This document shows positions 23,769 to 34,587 of a stretch of 64,000 nt of DNA, in pieces. Each line of letters begins with the position of its first letter. The stretch's first letter is position 1. The position numbers and the translations under genes were made by a program. The notes below the pieces were generated by a model. It saw only the letters and a list, made by a program, of their open reading frames with translations, did no database searches and was not told the DNA's origin. The DNA lies in contig JADDMT010000001.1 of the NCBI GenBank assembly GCA_021401465.1, positions 310,001 to 374,000 of the forward strand, in the 5' to 3' direction. This DNA comes from Teratosphaeria epicoccoides (lineage: Eukaryota; Ascomycota; Dothideomycetes; Mycosphaerellales; Teratosphaeriaceae).

Positions 23769-25220
23769 ATGTTCAAGCTCGCGTGCAGAAGGCGCTTTGC
23801 CTCTGCGCTGAAGGGCGTCAAGGTACATCAGCTCCATCACCATGCTTACCCCGACACTAACATCCTCCTCAGGAGAGCCCCATCCGACAACAACTTGTCC
23901 AGCAGCAACAACGCCGCAGCCTCTCCATCCATGAGTACCGCTCCGCCCAGCTACTCGCCCAATACGGCATAGGCGTCCCCAAAGGCGATGTCGCACACAA
24001 TGCCAAAGAGGCCGAAGAAGTCGCCAGCAAAATCCCGGGCGACGACATGGTCATCAAGGCGCAGGTGCTGGCTGGCGGCAGAGGCAAGGGCCACTTCGAC
24101 AACGGCTTCAAAGGCGGCGTGCGCATTGTCTACAGCCCGCGTGAGGCCAGCATCCTTGCCGACCAGATGATCGGGCATAAGCTCATCACCAAGCAGACGG
24201 GTGAGCGCGGTCGCATCTGCAATAGTGTCTACATTGTCGAGCGCAAGTTTGCGCGCAGGGAGTTCTACCTGGCTGTGCTTATGGATCGTGGGTCGCAGAG
24301 CCCCGTCATCGTGGCTTCGAGCCAGGGTGGCATGGATATCGAGACTGTGGCCAAGGAGAGCCCGGAGGCGATCATCACGACTCGAGTGGACATTAACGTC
24401 GGCGTCACGGACGACATGGCGACATCCATCGCGAAGCAGCTAGGGTTCTCGGAGCAGTGCATCCCAGCGGCCAAAGACACGATCCAGAAGCTTTACAAAG
24501 TCTTTATGGAGAAGGACGCGACGCAGATCGAAATCAATCCTTTGTCTGAGACTTCCGACCACGAGGTCCTGTGCATGGACGCCAAGCTCAATTTCGACGA
24601 CAATGCGGATTTCAGGCAGAAGGAGATTTTCAGCTGGCGCGACACGAGTCAGGAGGACGCGGATGAAGTCAAGGCTGCGCAGAGTGGTCTCAATTTCATC
24701 AAGCTGGATGGCGACATCGGGTGCCTTGTCAATGGGGCTGGGTTGGCGATGGCGACCATGGATATCATTAAGCTGAATGGTGGTGCGCCGGCGAACTTCT
24801 TGGATGTTGGGGGTGGTGCGACGCCGGAGGCTATCAAGCAGGCTTTTGATCTGATTACTTCGGACCCGAAGGTCACTGCTATCTTCGTCAACATCTTTGG
24901 TGGAATTGTGAGGTGCGACGCGATTGCTAAGGGCTTGATCGCGGTGGTGGAGAGCATGAATCTCAGAATACCGATTGTTGCGCGGTTGCAGGGCACGAAT
25001 ATGGAGCAGGCACAGAAGCTGGTGAGTTCTTCAGATGCCTTGCTTATGGTGACGGAGAGTTTGCTGACGGTGCTTTTTGTGGTAGATCAACGAGTCAGGG
25101 CTCAAGATTTTCAGCATCGATGACTTGCAGAGCGCGGCGGAGAAGAGCGTGCAATTCTCCAAGGTGGTGAAGATGGCGAGGGATATTGATGTCGGGGTCG
25201 AATTTACGCTTGGGATCTGA
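23769..25220 (+). CDS. LSC2: Succinyl-CoA ligase beta subunit, mitochondrial
   Basis: Three exons (23769-23822, 23873-25021, 25086-25220) give 445 residues. The Arg-rich start (MFKLACRRRFASALKG) and the following Gln/Arg stretch look like a mitochondrial presequence, ending before SLSIHEYRSAQLLAQYGIG. The ATP-grasp domain follows (KAQVLAGGRGKGHFDNGFKGG), then the ligase part with VNGAGLAMATMDIIKLNGG and NIFGGIVRCDAIAKGLI. The enzyme converts succinyl-CoA to succinate while making ATP or GTP in the TCA cycle, as a heterodimer with an alpha subunit that is not in this window. Both introns have good donors (GTACAT, GTGAGT). The promoter is a short divergent spacer shared with the DUF3245 gene. 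Confidence 0.96.
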
Positions 25221-26295
25221 GAGAGTGAGAGGGTGAAGGGAGCGGACTTGAGAGAGCTGAGGGAAGAGGCACTGCAGCTCGTTCGCCCGGTCACAGAGCA
25301 TAACGGACGGTGCTTTTTAGAGGGCTGGCGGCGGGTGCTTTGTGCGGGCATGGCATTGAGCTTTTTTGTGAGTCTGTGTAATGCTCTTCGTCAACGTGCT
25401 ATGCGGGTGCGAGAAGGAGGCGATGCTGGTTCCCCTGAACGGCCTCTCAAGCCATTATCGCATCCGCACTAACCCCTCCCATCGATGACATCTAAAGAGC
25501 AGAATCCTGCTTGCCCATTCTGTCCTGCCGCACGAACTCCGCATCGCTCGAGCGGTCCGATACCTGACCGCTTGTCTTGAGAATCTCCATTCTGCTTATC
25601 CCGCCGGAGTCCAAGTGTCAATACCCTCCGACCCCTGCGTGTCGCTCCCCTCTTGATCCTCGAAGCCGCCTTTCAGCCCCCGACTTTCGTGGCGCGAAGC
25701 AGGAATATGCGAGGAGTGCAGTGAACCAAGACTGGTGAGTCGGCAGCTTCGAGGCCTTCCCGTTGCACGTGCACGCGCGGTAGGGAGCCTCGGAACGTCG
25801 CCTTGTATTGATCCATGCGCTGCAAACAGGGTCCCGGGCAGGAGTCGGTGCATCTCCTTTCCAGCCGCGCGAATCGCGCTTTCTAGCCGGGCTGGGCAAG
25901 AGGCCAGATCACGATGTCCCGCGAATGAATATCAGGCAACGCGAGGCCAAGGTCCGATAGGATCGATGACGGAACGGTGTAGGTCACCGGATGATCGGCT
26001 CCAATTCAGTCATTATCCATATTGCAATCGTTGCCCGTCTCACCGTGAACACAGCCTGAGCGTAGCTCAACAGCACTCTGCCAGCTATGCCTTGCCGCAT
26101 AACACGATGAGCACGAGAAAGAATCTCCGTCGATAATCACGGCTTCCGTGCAGAGGACTCACATGCGTACAAATCGACACTTCGACCTTGGGTATCATCG
26201 CGGAAAATCCAGCCTCCCGGCTTATCAGAACACCCCAACACCATCGCCATGCCTCATGACACATCCTTCCCCAAAACGACCTCCACCCCACCAGC
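25221..26295. other. Intergenic, no gene recognised
   Basis: Spacer between the converging succinyl-CoA ligase and NC2-beta genes. Short frames only. Confidence 0.5.
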
Positions 26296-26835
26296 CTACT
26301 CCGCCCCGGGACTGGCAATCGCATTATACTTCTCCCCCGCGCTCTTAAACAACTCCTCCTGCTGCCGTATCAGCTCCTCATTGCTCAACCCACTCTGCTC
26401 AATCTTCGTCTGCTTCCGCTCCCTCGTCTGCTGACTACTCTTGAACCCCTCCGCCACCTTCAACAGCTCCGGCACATAGCTCTCGAACCCCAGATCCTCC
26501 AACGCTTTGGTGATATGCTCGCACGCGATGGTCTTTTTGGCTTCTTTCTCCGCGATGTCGTTGGCTTCGGAGGAGAGCATCGTGATGAACTCGACGCAGC
26601 ATTCGATCAGGAGGTCGCGCGTGTCTTTGGCGAAGGTCATGGTGGATCTGGAGGGGGCGGGGTCGGGGGTGGAGGCGACGAGGGTGGGAGAGGCGAGGAC
26701 CTCGTTGATGATTTTCTGGACGGTGGCTTTGGGGAGGGAGAGGTCGTCGCTGCCTTTGCCGGCGTCGAGCATGTCAGCGAAGTGTGTGTGGGAACTTGGT
26801 TGGGAGCGCATACCTCCGAACTCTTTATCGGACAT
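26296..26835 (-). CDS. NCB2: Negative cofactor 2 beta subunit (Dr1-like histone-fold protein)
   Basis: Exons 26835-26814 and 26753-26296 give 159 residues. The 60-nt intron starts GTATGC, has a CTGAC branch point and ends GCAAAG; it is a multiple of three and stop-free. Splicing restores FGGSDDLSLPKATVQKIINE, the conserved start of NC2-beta. The histone fold continues through KDTRDLLIECCVEFITMLSSEAN and CEHITKALEDLGFESYV, then a Gln/Glu/Lys-rich helix. NC2 binds TBP on promoters as an alpha-beta heterodimer and blocks TFIIA/TFIIB entry. Compared with animal Dr1, residues after EVLASPT contain a Pro/Ser insertion (about 10-15 residues) between the first two helices, common in filamentous fungi as far as I recall. 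Confidence 0.93.
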   Translation of the reverse strand: MSDKEFGGMRSQPSSHTHFADMLDAGKGSDDLSLPKATVQKIINEVLASPTLVASTPDPAPSRSTMTFAKDTRDLLIECCVEFITMLSSEANDIAEKEAKKTIACEHITKALEDLGFESYVPELLKVAEGFKSSQQTRERKQTKIEQSGLSNEELIRQQEELFKSAGEKYNAIASPGAE

Positions 26836-27784
26836 TTTTGGGAAATGCAGGAAGCGCAGAGATGGAATCGTTGTAGCCAGACAGATTGCGTACAGCAGAT
26901 CAATCGATCGTTGCCAAGACTCTCACGCGTTTCCTGCAATTTGCTTTCTGCGATTTGCTGATGCTCCCTCTTCCTCCTCACAAACAAACACCAACATCAC
27001 ATTCGAGGTACGTCCACACACTCCTTCTCCATTGTCTTGTTGCTCTGATGACAAGTTGTCGCCCCTATCATACATGTACCAACGGGCTCCTCGAGAGTCT
27101 CTGTGGTGATCGACTCGCGGCGCCAAACCGCTGGCTGATTGCAACCACCACCACCACCACTTCCGCATGATCAATTGCTTGTCAGAGCATGCGCTGACTT
27201 TCATGGCAGAACCATGTTGTGCCGTCCACGGTCCCACCCCGTAGCACGACAAAGACGGGTGAGACGGGTGTGATAGGCCGACACGCGAAGATGACTGATG
27301 GCTATGGTCTACCAGAAAGAGCATAGCAATGCCGCTCAAATGACAGGTTGGTTTCCGCCTTCACATGCCGCCAATGCCTTGACACGGGTCCTTCATGATG
27401 AGCAACAAAATAATGTACTATCAAATTCCTATCCCCATGAGGAGCAAGATTTTATGGTTCGATTACCTGAGCTACCTCTTGGTCAAGATATCGACGATGG
27501 ATCGGCGACCAGGAGCATGCGCTGACATTCAGCAGGTCAATCATGCCGTGTGTGTATTATCTCGATGTTCATGGCTCAGGTAAGCCTCCTCCTCCCTCCT
27601 CCAACCCTCTTCCACATGATGCAATACAACATTCCATGCTAAGCCTGAAGGCCTTTGACCTTATGCTGATTCAAATGTATGCTTTTCATCTTTCGACTGA
27701 TTCAACACGCACTCCCTGCAACGCTTTCTCTACATATATTGAATGTAACAGAAACTGATGGCAGCTTGCAGCACTCTCTTCCAT
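26836..27784. other. Intergenic, no gene recognised
   Basis: NC2-beta promoter on the left, 3' flank of the dehydrogenase on the right. Only short unsupported frames. Confidence 0.5.
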
Positions 27785-28543
27785 TTACTCCTGGAACGCG
27801 TCCAGCTCCCCGGCGTTCCACGTCAAGAACTTGCCACTCAACACCCTCGGCGCGTTCACAACCAACTTCGCCATCACATGGCCGGGCTGCTTCGGCTTCA
27901 GCAGGCCACCAGTCTCCTTCAGCTCCTTGAACTTCCCCGCATCCTTCTCATCCATCTTTGTGTGATGTGTCTCGCGGATATCTCTCTGCATTTCGGTGTC
28001 CACGACACCTGGCCGAACGGCAATACTGACGATGTCCTTCTCTTCGTTACCAAGCGTAGCTGCCAGGTGGTTGAGGGCAGCTTTGCTCGAGCCATATGCT
28101 CCCCACGTTGGGTAGGAGTTCGACGCAGCTCCGGAAGAGGTGAAGAGGATGGTGCCTTTACTTTCTCGAAGCAGAGGTAGGGCAGCTTGGGTGATGGCGA
28201 CTGCGGAGAAGAAGTTGATGTCGTACGCTTTTCTCCATTCTTCCGCTGAGCTGTCCTTGACGCGCTTGACTGGATCGAGGACCCCGTGGTTGACGATCAG
28301 GCCATCAAGCTTCTGGAAATGCTTTTTGGAGGCATCGACGGCTTTCCCCGCGAGCGAGAAGTCGGAGAGGTCTCCAGCAACGACCGCTACTTGCCCATTG
28401 TACTGCTTCTCCAACTCTCGCAGAGGGCCTTCGCTTCGGGCCACGACGACGAGCTTGTGGCCTTGCTTCAGGAGGTAACGGGCTATGGCCAAGCCAATCC
28501 CGCGAGAGGCACCTGTGAGCAGAATGGTCTTTGATTGGCTCAT
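27785..28543 (-). CDS. Short-chain dehydrogenase/reductase
   Basis: A single exon of 252 residues from ATG 28543; the open frame extends upstream, but this start places the Rossmann loop at the usual distance. The cofactor motif TGASRGIG is at residues 10-17, and R36 (VVVAR) suggests NADP preference. NHG replaces the common NAG at 85-87. The catalytic set is Ser136/137, Tyr150 and Lys154 (Y-G-S-S-K). PG after AVR completes the family pattern. The long insertion KMDEKDAGKFKELKETGG lies in the substrate-binding region. It resembles yeast Irc24/YIR035C-type benzil reductases, a similarity recalled rather than tested. Substrate unknown; cytosolic. Confidence 0.9.
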   Translation of the reverse strand: MSQSKTILLTGASRGIGLAIARYLLKQGHKLVVVARSEGPLRELEKQYNGQVAVVAGDLSDFSLAGKAVDASKKHFQKLDGLIVNHGVLDPVKRVKDSSAEEWRKAYDINFFSAVAITQAALPLLRESKGTILFTSSGAASNSYPTWGAYGSSKAALNHLAATLGNEEKDIVSIAVRPGVVDTEMQRDIRETHHTKMDEKDAGKFKELKETGGLLKPKQPGHVMAKLVVNAPRVLSGKFLTWNAGELDAFQE

Positions 28544-28979
28544 TGTTACAGTGCACCCAAGACTTGCGGCCTGGCTAAGAGTACAGCACGCGAGCACTGA
28601 ACGACACGCGAAAAAACTTTGGAAAGCTCCTCAATACCCCGCCATGTTTAACCTCGCCCCGCAGACGTCACCCCATGGCAGACGCATGTCGCCACTAATA
28701 ATAGCTCGCGCTTCTCAATGTCGAGTCCCATTGCCAATTTGCCAATGCCAAAGGCAAGACCGCCAGGTCCCGAGCAGTTTCGACTTTCGGCAGCCTGTAT
28801 CGGGCAGCATTCGCAACCACACCAGCATCCCGTCAGCGTCCAACACGCTCCGCATGCAAAGCTAGGCTAAGTCGATCATGAAGCATTTCCTTTAGCCTTG
28901 TTTCCTTGCTTTATATCAGACCCTGTGGCTTCTGATCTGGACATTTCATAGAAATTGGCGGCCTGTATTTTCGCACAGC
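28544..28979. other. Divergent intergenic spacer
   Basis: Lies between the dehydrogenase (-) and the broken FAD oxidoreductase (+) and should hold both promoters. No other feature seen. Confidence 0.5.
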
Positions 28980-30292
28980 ATGGCATCCGAGGCCGCGTTC
29001 AGCCACCCACCCACCACGTCTACCAACGCGGCTGAGGTCAACAGCACTGTGATTATCGGCGCTGGTATCATTGGATGCTCGACAGCGTACTACCTGGCCA
29101 CTTCTGGCAATACGAAACCCGACACGATCCACCTCATCGAATCATCGCCAGAGCTATTCGCAAGCGCCAGCGGCAAGAGTGGAGGATTTCTTGCAGCGGA
29201 TTGGTTTGGGCCTGGCAGAGTTGGGCGACCTGAGGTTCAGGTTACACAAGGAATTAGCAGAGGAGCATGACGGCAGACACAACTGGGGATACAGCAGGAG
29301 CGCCGGTACTAGTCTGGTTAAGGGCTCGCCGTCGGGGAGAGGAAAAGGCGGCAAGAATGGAGACTGGGTAGGTGAGGGTGGTAGCAGGGCAGAAGCAGCC
29401 GGTGTGCATGAATTTTATGGGCCGAGGACGGGTCCGGCCTGGCTGAAGAGACGCGAGGGCGACAAGATTGATGTCATCAGCGAAGACCAAAGCACGGCTC
29501 AGGTAGACCCGCTGCGATTGAGCCAGTGGGTTCACCAAGCGAGCGTGGAGAAATGGTCCGCCTCCATCACCCTGCTTATGCTGTACAAGTCTCCCGGGAT
29601 ACGGAAAGTGGCGAGATGAATGGTATCCAGGTCCGATCCAACGACGGAGATGAGTACCCTGTCCCATGTACTCGCCTCGTCATCGCCGCCGGCGCCTGGT
29701 CCGCACGGGTTCATTCCGAACTCTTTCCTGCCAGCCCTCTCAAGCTTGGCGTCAGCCAGCTAGCCGGCCACAGCGTCGTCGTTCGCTCTCCGAGGTGGAA
29801 AGCCGAAATGGAAGACCAACTGGGCTGTCATGCCATCTTCACGTCTATGCGTTCAGGTTTCAGCCCTGAAGTATTCTCGCGCATCGGCGAGGAGATATAC
29901 ATTGCGGGCCTCAATGATCCTTCCCTGCCTTTACCGAAAAGGCCAAGTGAAGCGCACATCAATCAGGAATCGATTGAAAAGCTTATGGCTATTGCGCATG
30001 AGCTTTTAGGTCCTGAAGGCGAGGAGGAGATGCCGAATGATGTAGAACTTGTGAGGGAGGGATTGTGTTTCGGTCGGTTACGTGGAGCGGCGTGCCGATT
30101 TTGGGCAGGGTAAGGGATGAGAGGTTGGGAAAAGGGTTCAGGACGAAGTAGGGAGCGGCGGGTGCTGTATTTGTGGCGGCGGGGCATGGGCCTTGGGGTA
30201 TTAGTCTGAGCTTGGGCAGTGGGAAGGTTATGCAGGAGCTGATCGAGAGTAGGGAGCTGTCTGCGAATGTGTCGAGCCTGGGGCTGCAATGA
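28980..30292 (+). pseudogene. FAD-dependent oxidoreductase (DAO family), broken by three frameshifts and a stop
   Basis: Homology-like blocks follow in order but in changing frames. From ATG 28980: TVIIGAGIIGCSTAYYLA (FAD-binding GxGxxG), ending AADWFGP. A shift near 29208-29216 leads to LAELGDLRFRLHKELAEEH through PLRLSQWVHQ. A shift near 29545-29558 leads to RLHHPAYAVQV, LVIAAGAWS and QLAGHSVVVRSP. A shift near 30068-30072 leads to WSGVPILGR. That last frame meets TAG at 30149-30151, after which FVAAGHGPWGISLSLG and the expected C-terminus run to TGA at 30290-30292. Introns do not explain the changes. The intact ancestor would be a roughly 430-residue amino-acid- or amine-oxidising flavoprotein, cytosolic or peroxisomal. 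Decay looks fairly recent, because the blocks remain easy to read. Confidence 0.85.
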
Positions 30293-31035
30293 GTCTGGAG
30301 TAGAAGCTCCAACCCGTCATTCCGACCACACCAACGTTGCGCCACTAGACTCCGCTAGCCTTTTGCAAACTTTTGTAGAATTGTCTACGCTCAAAGAGTC
30401 GCCTTCATCGAAAATCCGTCCTTCGCTTATTGGTTTTTGGCGGATGCGACGAACGCACGTCCTTCCTCAACGGGTTCGGGTGAGCCACTATTTGGAAGAT
30501 TTGCAGCCCACGCAGCAATGAGATGGGCGGTACAAGAGGCGAAAGAGCGATCGGGGACCGTCTGAGGCATACTTGCTGAGAAACAGGTGTGGTCCAATGA
30601 ACCCGCCGACTTGGCCAGTGGAACTCGCTGAAGAACGCCGGGCACATATTGCCTATTCAGGCCATGTGGCAAGCACGCCATAATCTGCATCACGGCTGTT
30701 GAGTTGTACGTAGCAGACGCGGCGACACTGAAGAACAGATGAATATTGGCGATATGAGTCATGCATGTTGGCCGGTAGATCTGTGTCTCATCATTGGCAT
30801 GCGAACGTGTTTGCAAGGATCAAGCTGGGTCATCAGGAAGCTTTGTCAATAGAAGCTCTCGAAGGCGTGATCCTGACATCAACCGATAGATACAACCCGA
30901 CGCCGATCTCTCTGAGACCTGCGTCCGTACACTACACTGATGAGCTACATTTGTTTTCACATATGGCATATGGGTAAACTAAAACGGAGGCTGAAGCAAA
31001 TGCTTGCCAGCTTGCTGCCAGGTATGCAAAGGAGA
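30293..31035. other. Intergenic, no gene recognised
   Basis: Separates the FAD pseudogene and the flavin monooxygenase. Unsupported short frames only. Confidence 0.5.
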
Positions 31036-32861
31036 ATGGCGGTCTTTTCAGATCCTGGGCCTGGTCCGAGTCCCTCTGACCGGCCAGAGCCGTCGATCAA
31101 CACACCCAAGAAGCAAATACTGCTGAATGCCTTCGATATGTCAAGTACGGTCAGCTGCTACTGATCGTTGCTCCCCTGTGCTTACTCTTTGCAGCGATCG
31201 GCCACCTTTCGCCAGGCCAGTGGAAGCGTGAAGGCGATCAGAGCACCCAGAAGTGCAAGCTGGAATATTGGATCAACCTCGCAAAATTATTGGAGAAGGG
31301 TGATTTCAACGCGCTGTTCCTGGCGGACACTTATGGCGGCTATGATACTTACAATGGCTCTCTGGACGATTGCATACGACGGGCCGCGCAATGGCCTATA
31401 ACCGACCCGACAATCCCCATTTCTGCCATGGCTGCCGTCACGAAGAAGTTGTGCTTTGGAATCACTGCTAGCACCTCTTTCGAGCCTCCGTTCTTGCTAG
31501 CGAAGAGGTTCTCCACCTTGGACCATATGACACAGGGTCGGCTTGGCTGGAATATCGTGACGTCCTACAAGAAAGCTGCATTCAAGGCTATTGGCATCGA
31601 CACTCCGATCGAGCATGACGAATCATACCTGCGAGCCGATGAGTATCTGCGCGTGCTGTACAAGCTCTGGAATGGCTCGTGGAGTGATGATGCCATTGTC
31701 GCTGACAAGGAGAATGACGCGTATTTCAGCCCGGATCAGATACGAACGATCAGACACCATGGGAAGTATTTTGATCTTGAAAGTCGCCACATCACGGATC
31801 CTTCACCTCAGAGGACACCGTTCCTGTTCCAAGCAGGCACTTCGGAAGCTGGATCAGCATTTGCCAGCAAGCATGCAGAAGTACGTGATTTGATAGGTAG
31901 CAGGGCGCCTGAGACGTGATTGACCTCTGACCAAATCGCTTTGTAGGCCATATTTGTGTCCAGCCACAGTCCAGCAATCCTGCGGCCGAAGGTAGATAAA
32001 ATCCGACAGCTAGCTGCTGCAGACGGAAGAGATCCTCGGTCGATCAAATTCTTTGCTTCTTTCACACCAGTGGTTGGCCGGACGGACGAGGATGCGCAAG
32101 AAAAGTTCCGCTCGTACCAGAGCACCGCCTCGACGATCGGTGGCCTGGTACTCTTCTCGGGGTGGACTGGCATTGATGTCTCTAGAATTCCGCTAGATAA
32201 GGATATCACAGCGGATGACTCGAAAGCGGCACACAAGATCACGTCAATGATGAATGCGTTCACGACGACGAGCAGAGATATGCCACGGTGGACTCCTCGG
32301 ATTGTGGCGGAGAAGGCGAGCATCGGTGGTCTCGGTCCAGTCGGCGTTGGGAGTCCAGCTACTGTGGCAGATGAGCTGGAGCGGTGGATCAAAGAAGCTG
32401 ACATCGATGGTTTCAATTTGGCGTATGTCACGACGCCTGGGACGTTCGAGGAGGTGGTGGACCTTTTGATCCCTGAACTTAGGCGTAGGCGACTGTACCC
32501 GCAGAGCAGTGAGGCCGGCCTTACTCTTCGGGAGAAGGTGTACGGCAAAGGTCAGGCCAGGTTGCGGGACGACCATGTCGGTAGCTTGTACAATTATGAT
32601 GTGTACCTGGAGGAGCCGCCGGACCCGGGCAATGTCTGGCATCAGAAGAGCGGCAAAGCTGAGAAGCAGGCGGACAAGGCGTCGGCGACGGTCGGTGCGG
32701 CTTCCATTGACGATATGACACCCACGCCAAGCAGCAGGGATCAGGACTACGCGCCCCGCTCGAGTTTGGCAGAGGAATCTGCTGCTCATGTTGACGACAA
32801 TTGCTGGCCTCGCCAGCGCAGCTTATCACGGAGTTTGTTCCGCCAAGTCCGTTCGGTGTGA
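31036..32861 (+). CDS. FMN-dependent monooxygenase, NtaA/SnaA/DszA type (bacterial-luciferase-like)
   Basis: Three exons (31036-31144, 31195-31880, 31947-32861) give 569 residues. The first join rebuilds LLNAFDMSTIGHLSPGQW, the usual start of the family; the second joins SKHAE to AIFVSSHSP. Blocks typical of the TIM-barrel flavin monooxygenases are present: FLADTYGGYDTY, LDHMTQGRLGWNIVTS, YFDLESRHI, PFLFQAGTSEAG. Members use FMNH2 from a partner reductase to oxidise nitrilotriacetate, dibenzothiophene sulfone, alkanesulfonates or similar small molecules. A polar tail of about 65 residues after YLEEPPDPGN is extra. The ATG at 31024 would add four residues. The actual substrate is not shown; neighbours (a P450 and amine-oxidase relics) hint at catabolism of xenobiotic or nitrogen/sulfur compounds. 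Confidence 0.9.
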
Positions 32862-34587
32862 GCAATGTGTCGCCGGGGTACCTGAGATGTCTCGTGAGCC
32901 GCAAGGATATGCAGTCTATCCCTATGTCAGCATAATCGTGCGGTCATAGCATAGTCAAGCGGTAATGAGCGTGCGACAGTACGCGATCTGTCTATTGAAT
33001 GAATCTGACTGCTTCCGTTGGCTTTTGCCTGCTTGTGGACAAGCATGAAGATGCACTCAACATGGTGGATCAGTCACCAAGTGTTGGCAGTGACCATGGA
33101 CTATTTGACTTGCTTGGCAATTGGTGGAGTCACTTCTATTCCGGTGGTTCAGGTTGTTAAACGATCAGCCATGGTAACTTGACATATTGACGGTCGATTG
33201 ATCCGCGGAGTTGGCCCCGCGCAGTCGTGAGATCATGGGCGGCGCAGCCGGATATTCGAGTGTTGATGACATGATGCATTCCCAGGACCCTAGGGGTCTC
33301 GCAGACCAGAGATAGCCAACGGCATCAGAGTGGACTAATAGCCGAGCTACGAGTGTGCACCAGATTGGCGAACAACGAATGCTGTGCAGATCCCAAGGTT
33401 ACCCCTACGCTACAAGTTGACAACGACAATGCCTCAAAACGCTTTGCAGTAAGAGGTAGTAAGAGTCGAGAACAGGCGTGACGAGTCGGATAGATTCGAC
33501 GCCACGAGGAATCGAAAGATTGGTCACGTAACCTTCTCTGCCGAAGCTTTGACGACGTTGCGTGTAACTTCACACCTGACACATTCATCAAACCAACCAC
33601 CTCGACTCTTTGTCATGAGTCGTCGACCTTGTATGCCTGTCATGTGTCCATGACTTGAGGGTCGCCATGGGACAATCAAGCCCAAACGATCCATCCGCCT
33701 ATCGAATCTCTGCTCCGAACGCAATCACTGGACGCCGATGGTAAAGAGCAGTACTCGCCGGAAGTATCGAGAGCCGCCCCTCTGCAAGGAAGACCAGTCC
33801 CGAGTAGACCGGAGCGGTCCACTCCTGCACGTCAAGGGTCGAGGACTTAAGTGACTCTCAGATTTCCAGTGCACGAGCCTCAGCCCGTGTGAGAGTTTGC
33901 AAACTGCAAGGTCATCATCCATCGTTCAAGCATGAACTGAGCTGTCAGATCTGGGTTCTCGTCAATAGATGGGTTGCCACTATTCTCGTTCCTATGGCGA
34001 CACAACTGTCGCCCTCCCCACCGCACCCACAAGACATCTGCGGATCGAAGCGTCATTCGTGTCACCATACTTGCACCCATGTCCAATCTGCAGTTTTCAA
34101 TGTCTCCAGGCTCTTTGCAATAGCAAGATGCCAGAGCACAGTTAGCCACTCCTTGGGCACTTCTAGGCCCCTCGGCTTGTCCAGGCGGGTTGGTAACGCT
34201 TACCAAAAATGGCAACTCTCTTGGACACCCTTGATATGACCCTCGTCACCAGCCGCGAGAATAATAGCTCGCTTGAGTCGCTGGGTTCCTGGTACAGTCG
34301 GTCTGAGTTGAGATGAGCGCGCCCGTTTACAACCCCTAGCCCGGAATGTCGTCCGTGGTTGATCGGCAGTCAGGTGGGAAAGAGGTCCTAGTCCAGTCCA
34401 GCAAACGCTCTTGAAACAAGCTTCATTGATTCAGCGAAGCACCTCAGAGCAGAGCTGGCCTCAATCGAGACCGACTGTACCACCTTGCGGGATTCCGCCA
34501 TAAAATGTAGTCCGACTGCAGATCACTTGAACCTATCACTGCTTGCTGCCTCACCCTTCCCTTCTGATACTCTCCTCCAACGACACA
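32862..34587. other. Intergenic, no gene recognised
   Basis: About 1.7 kb ahead of the P450 gene. No frame with motif support and no clear repeat. Confidence 0.5.
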
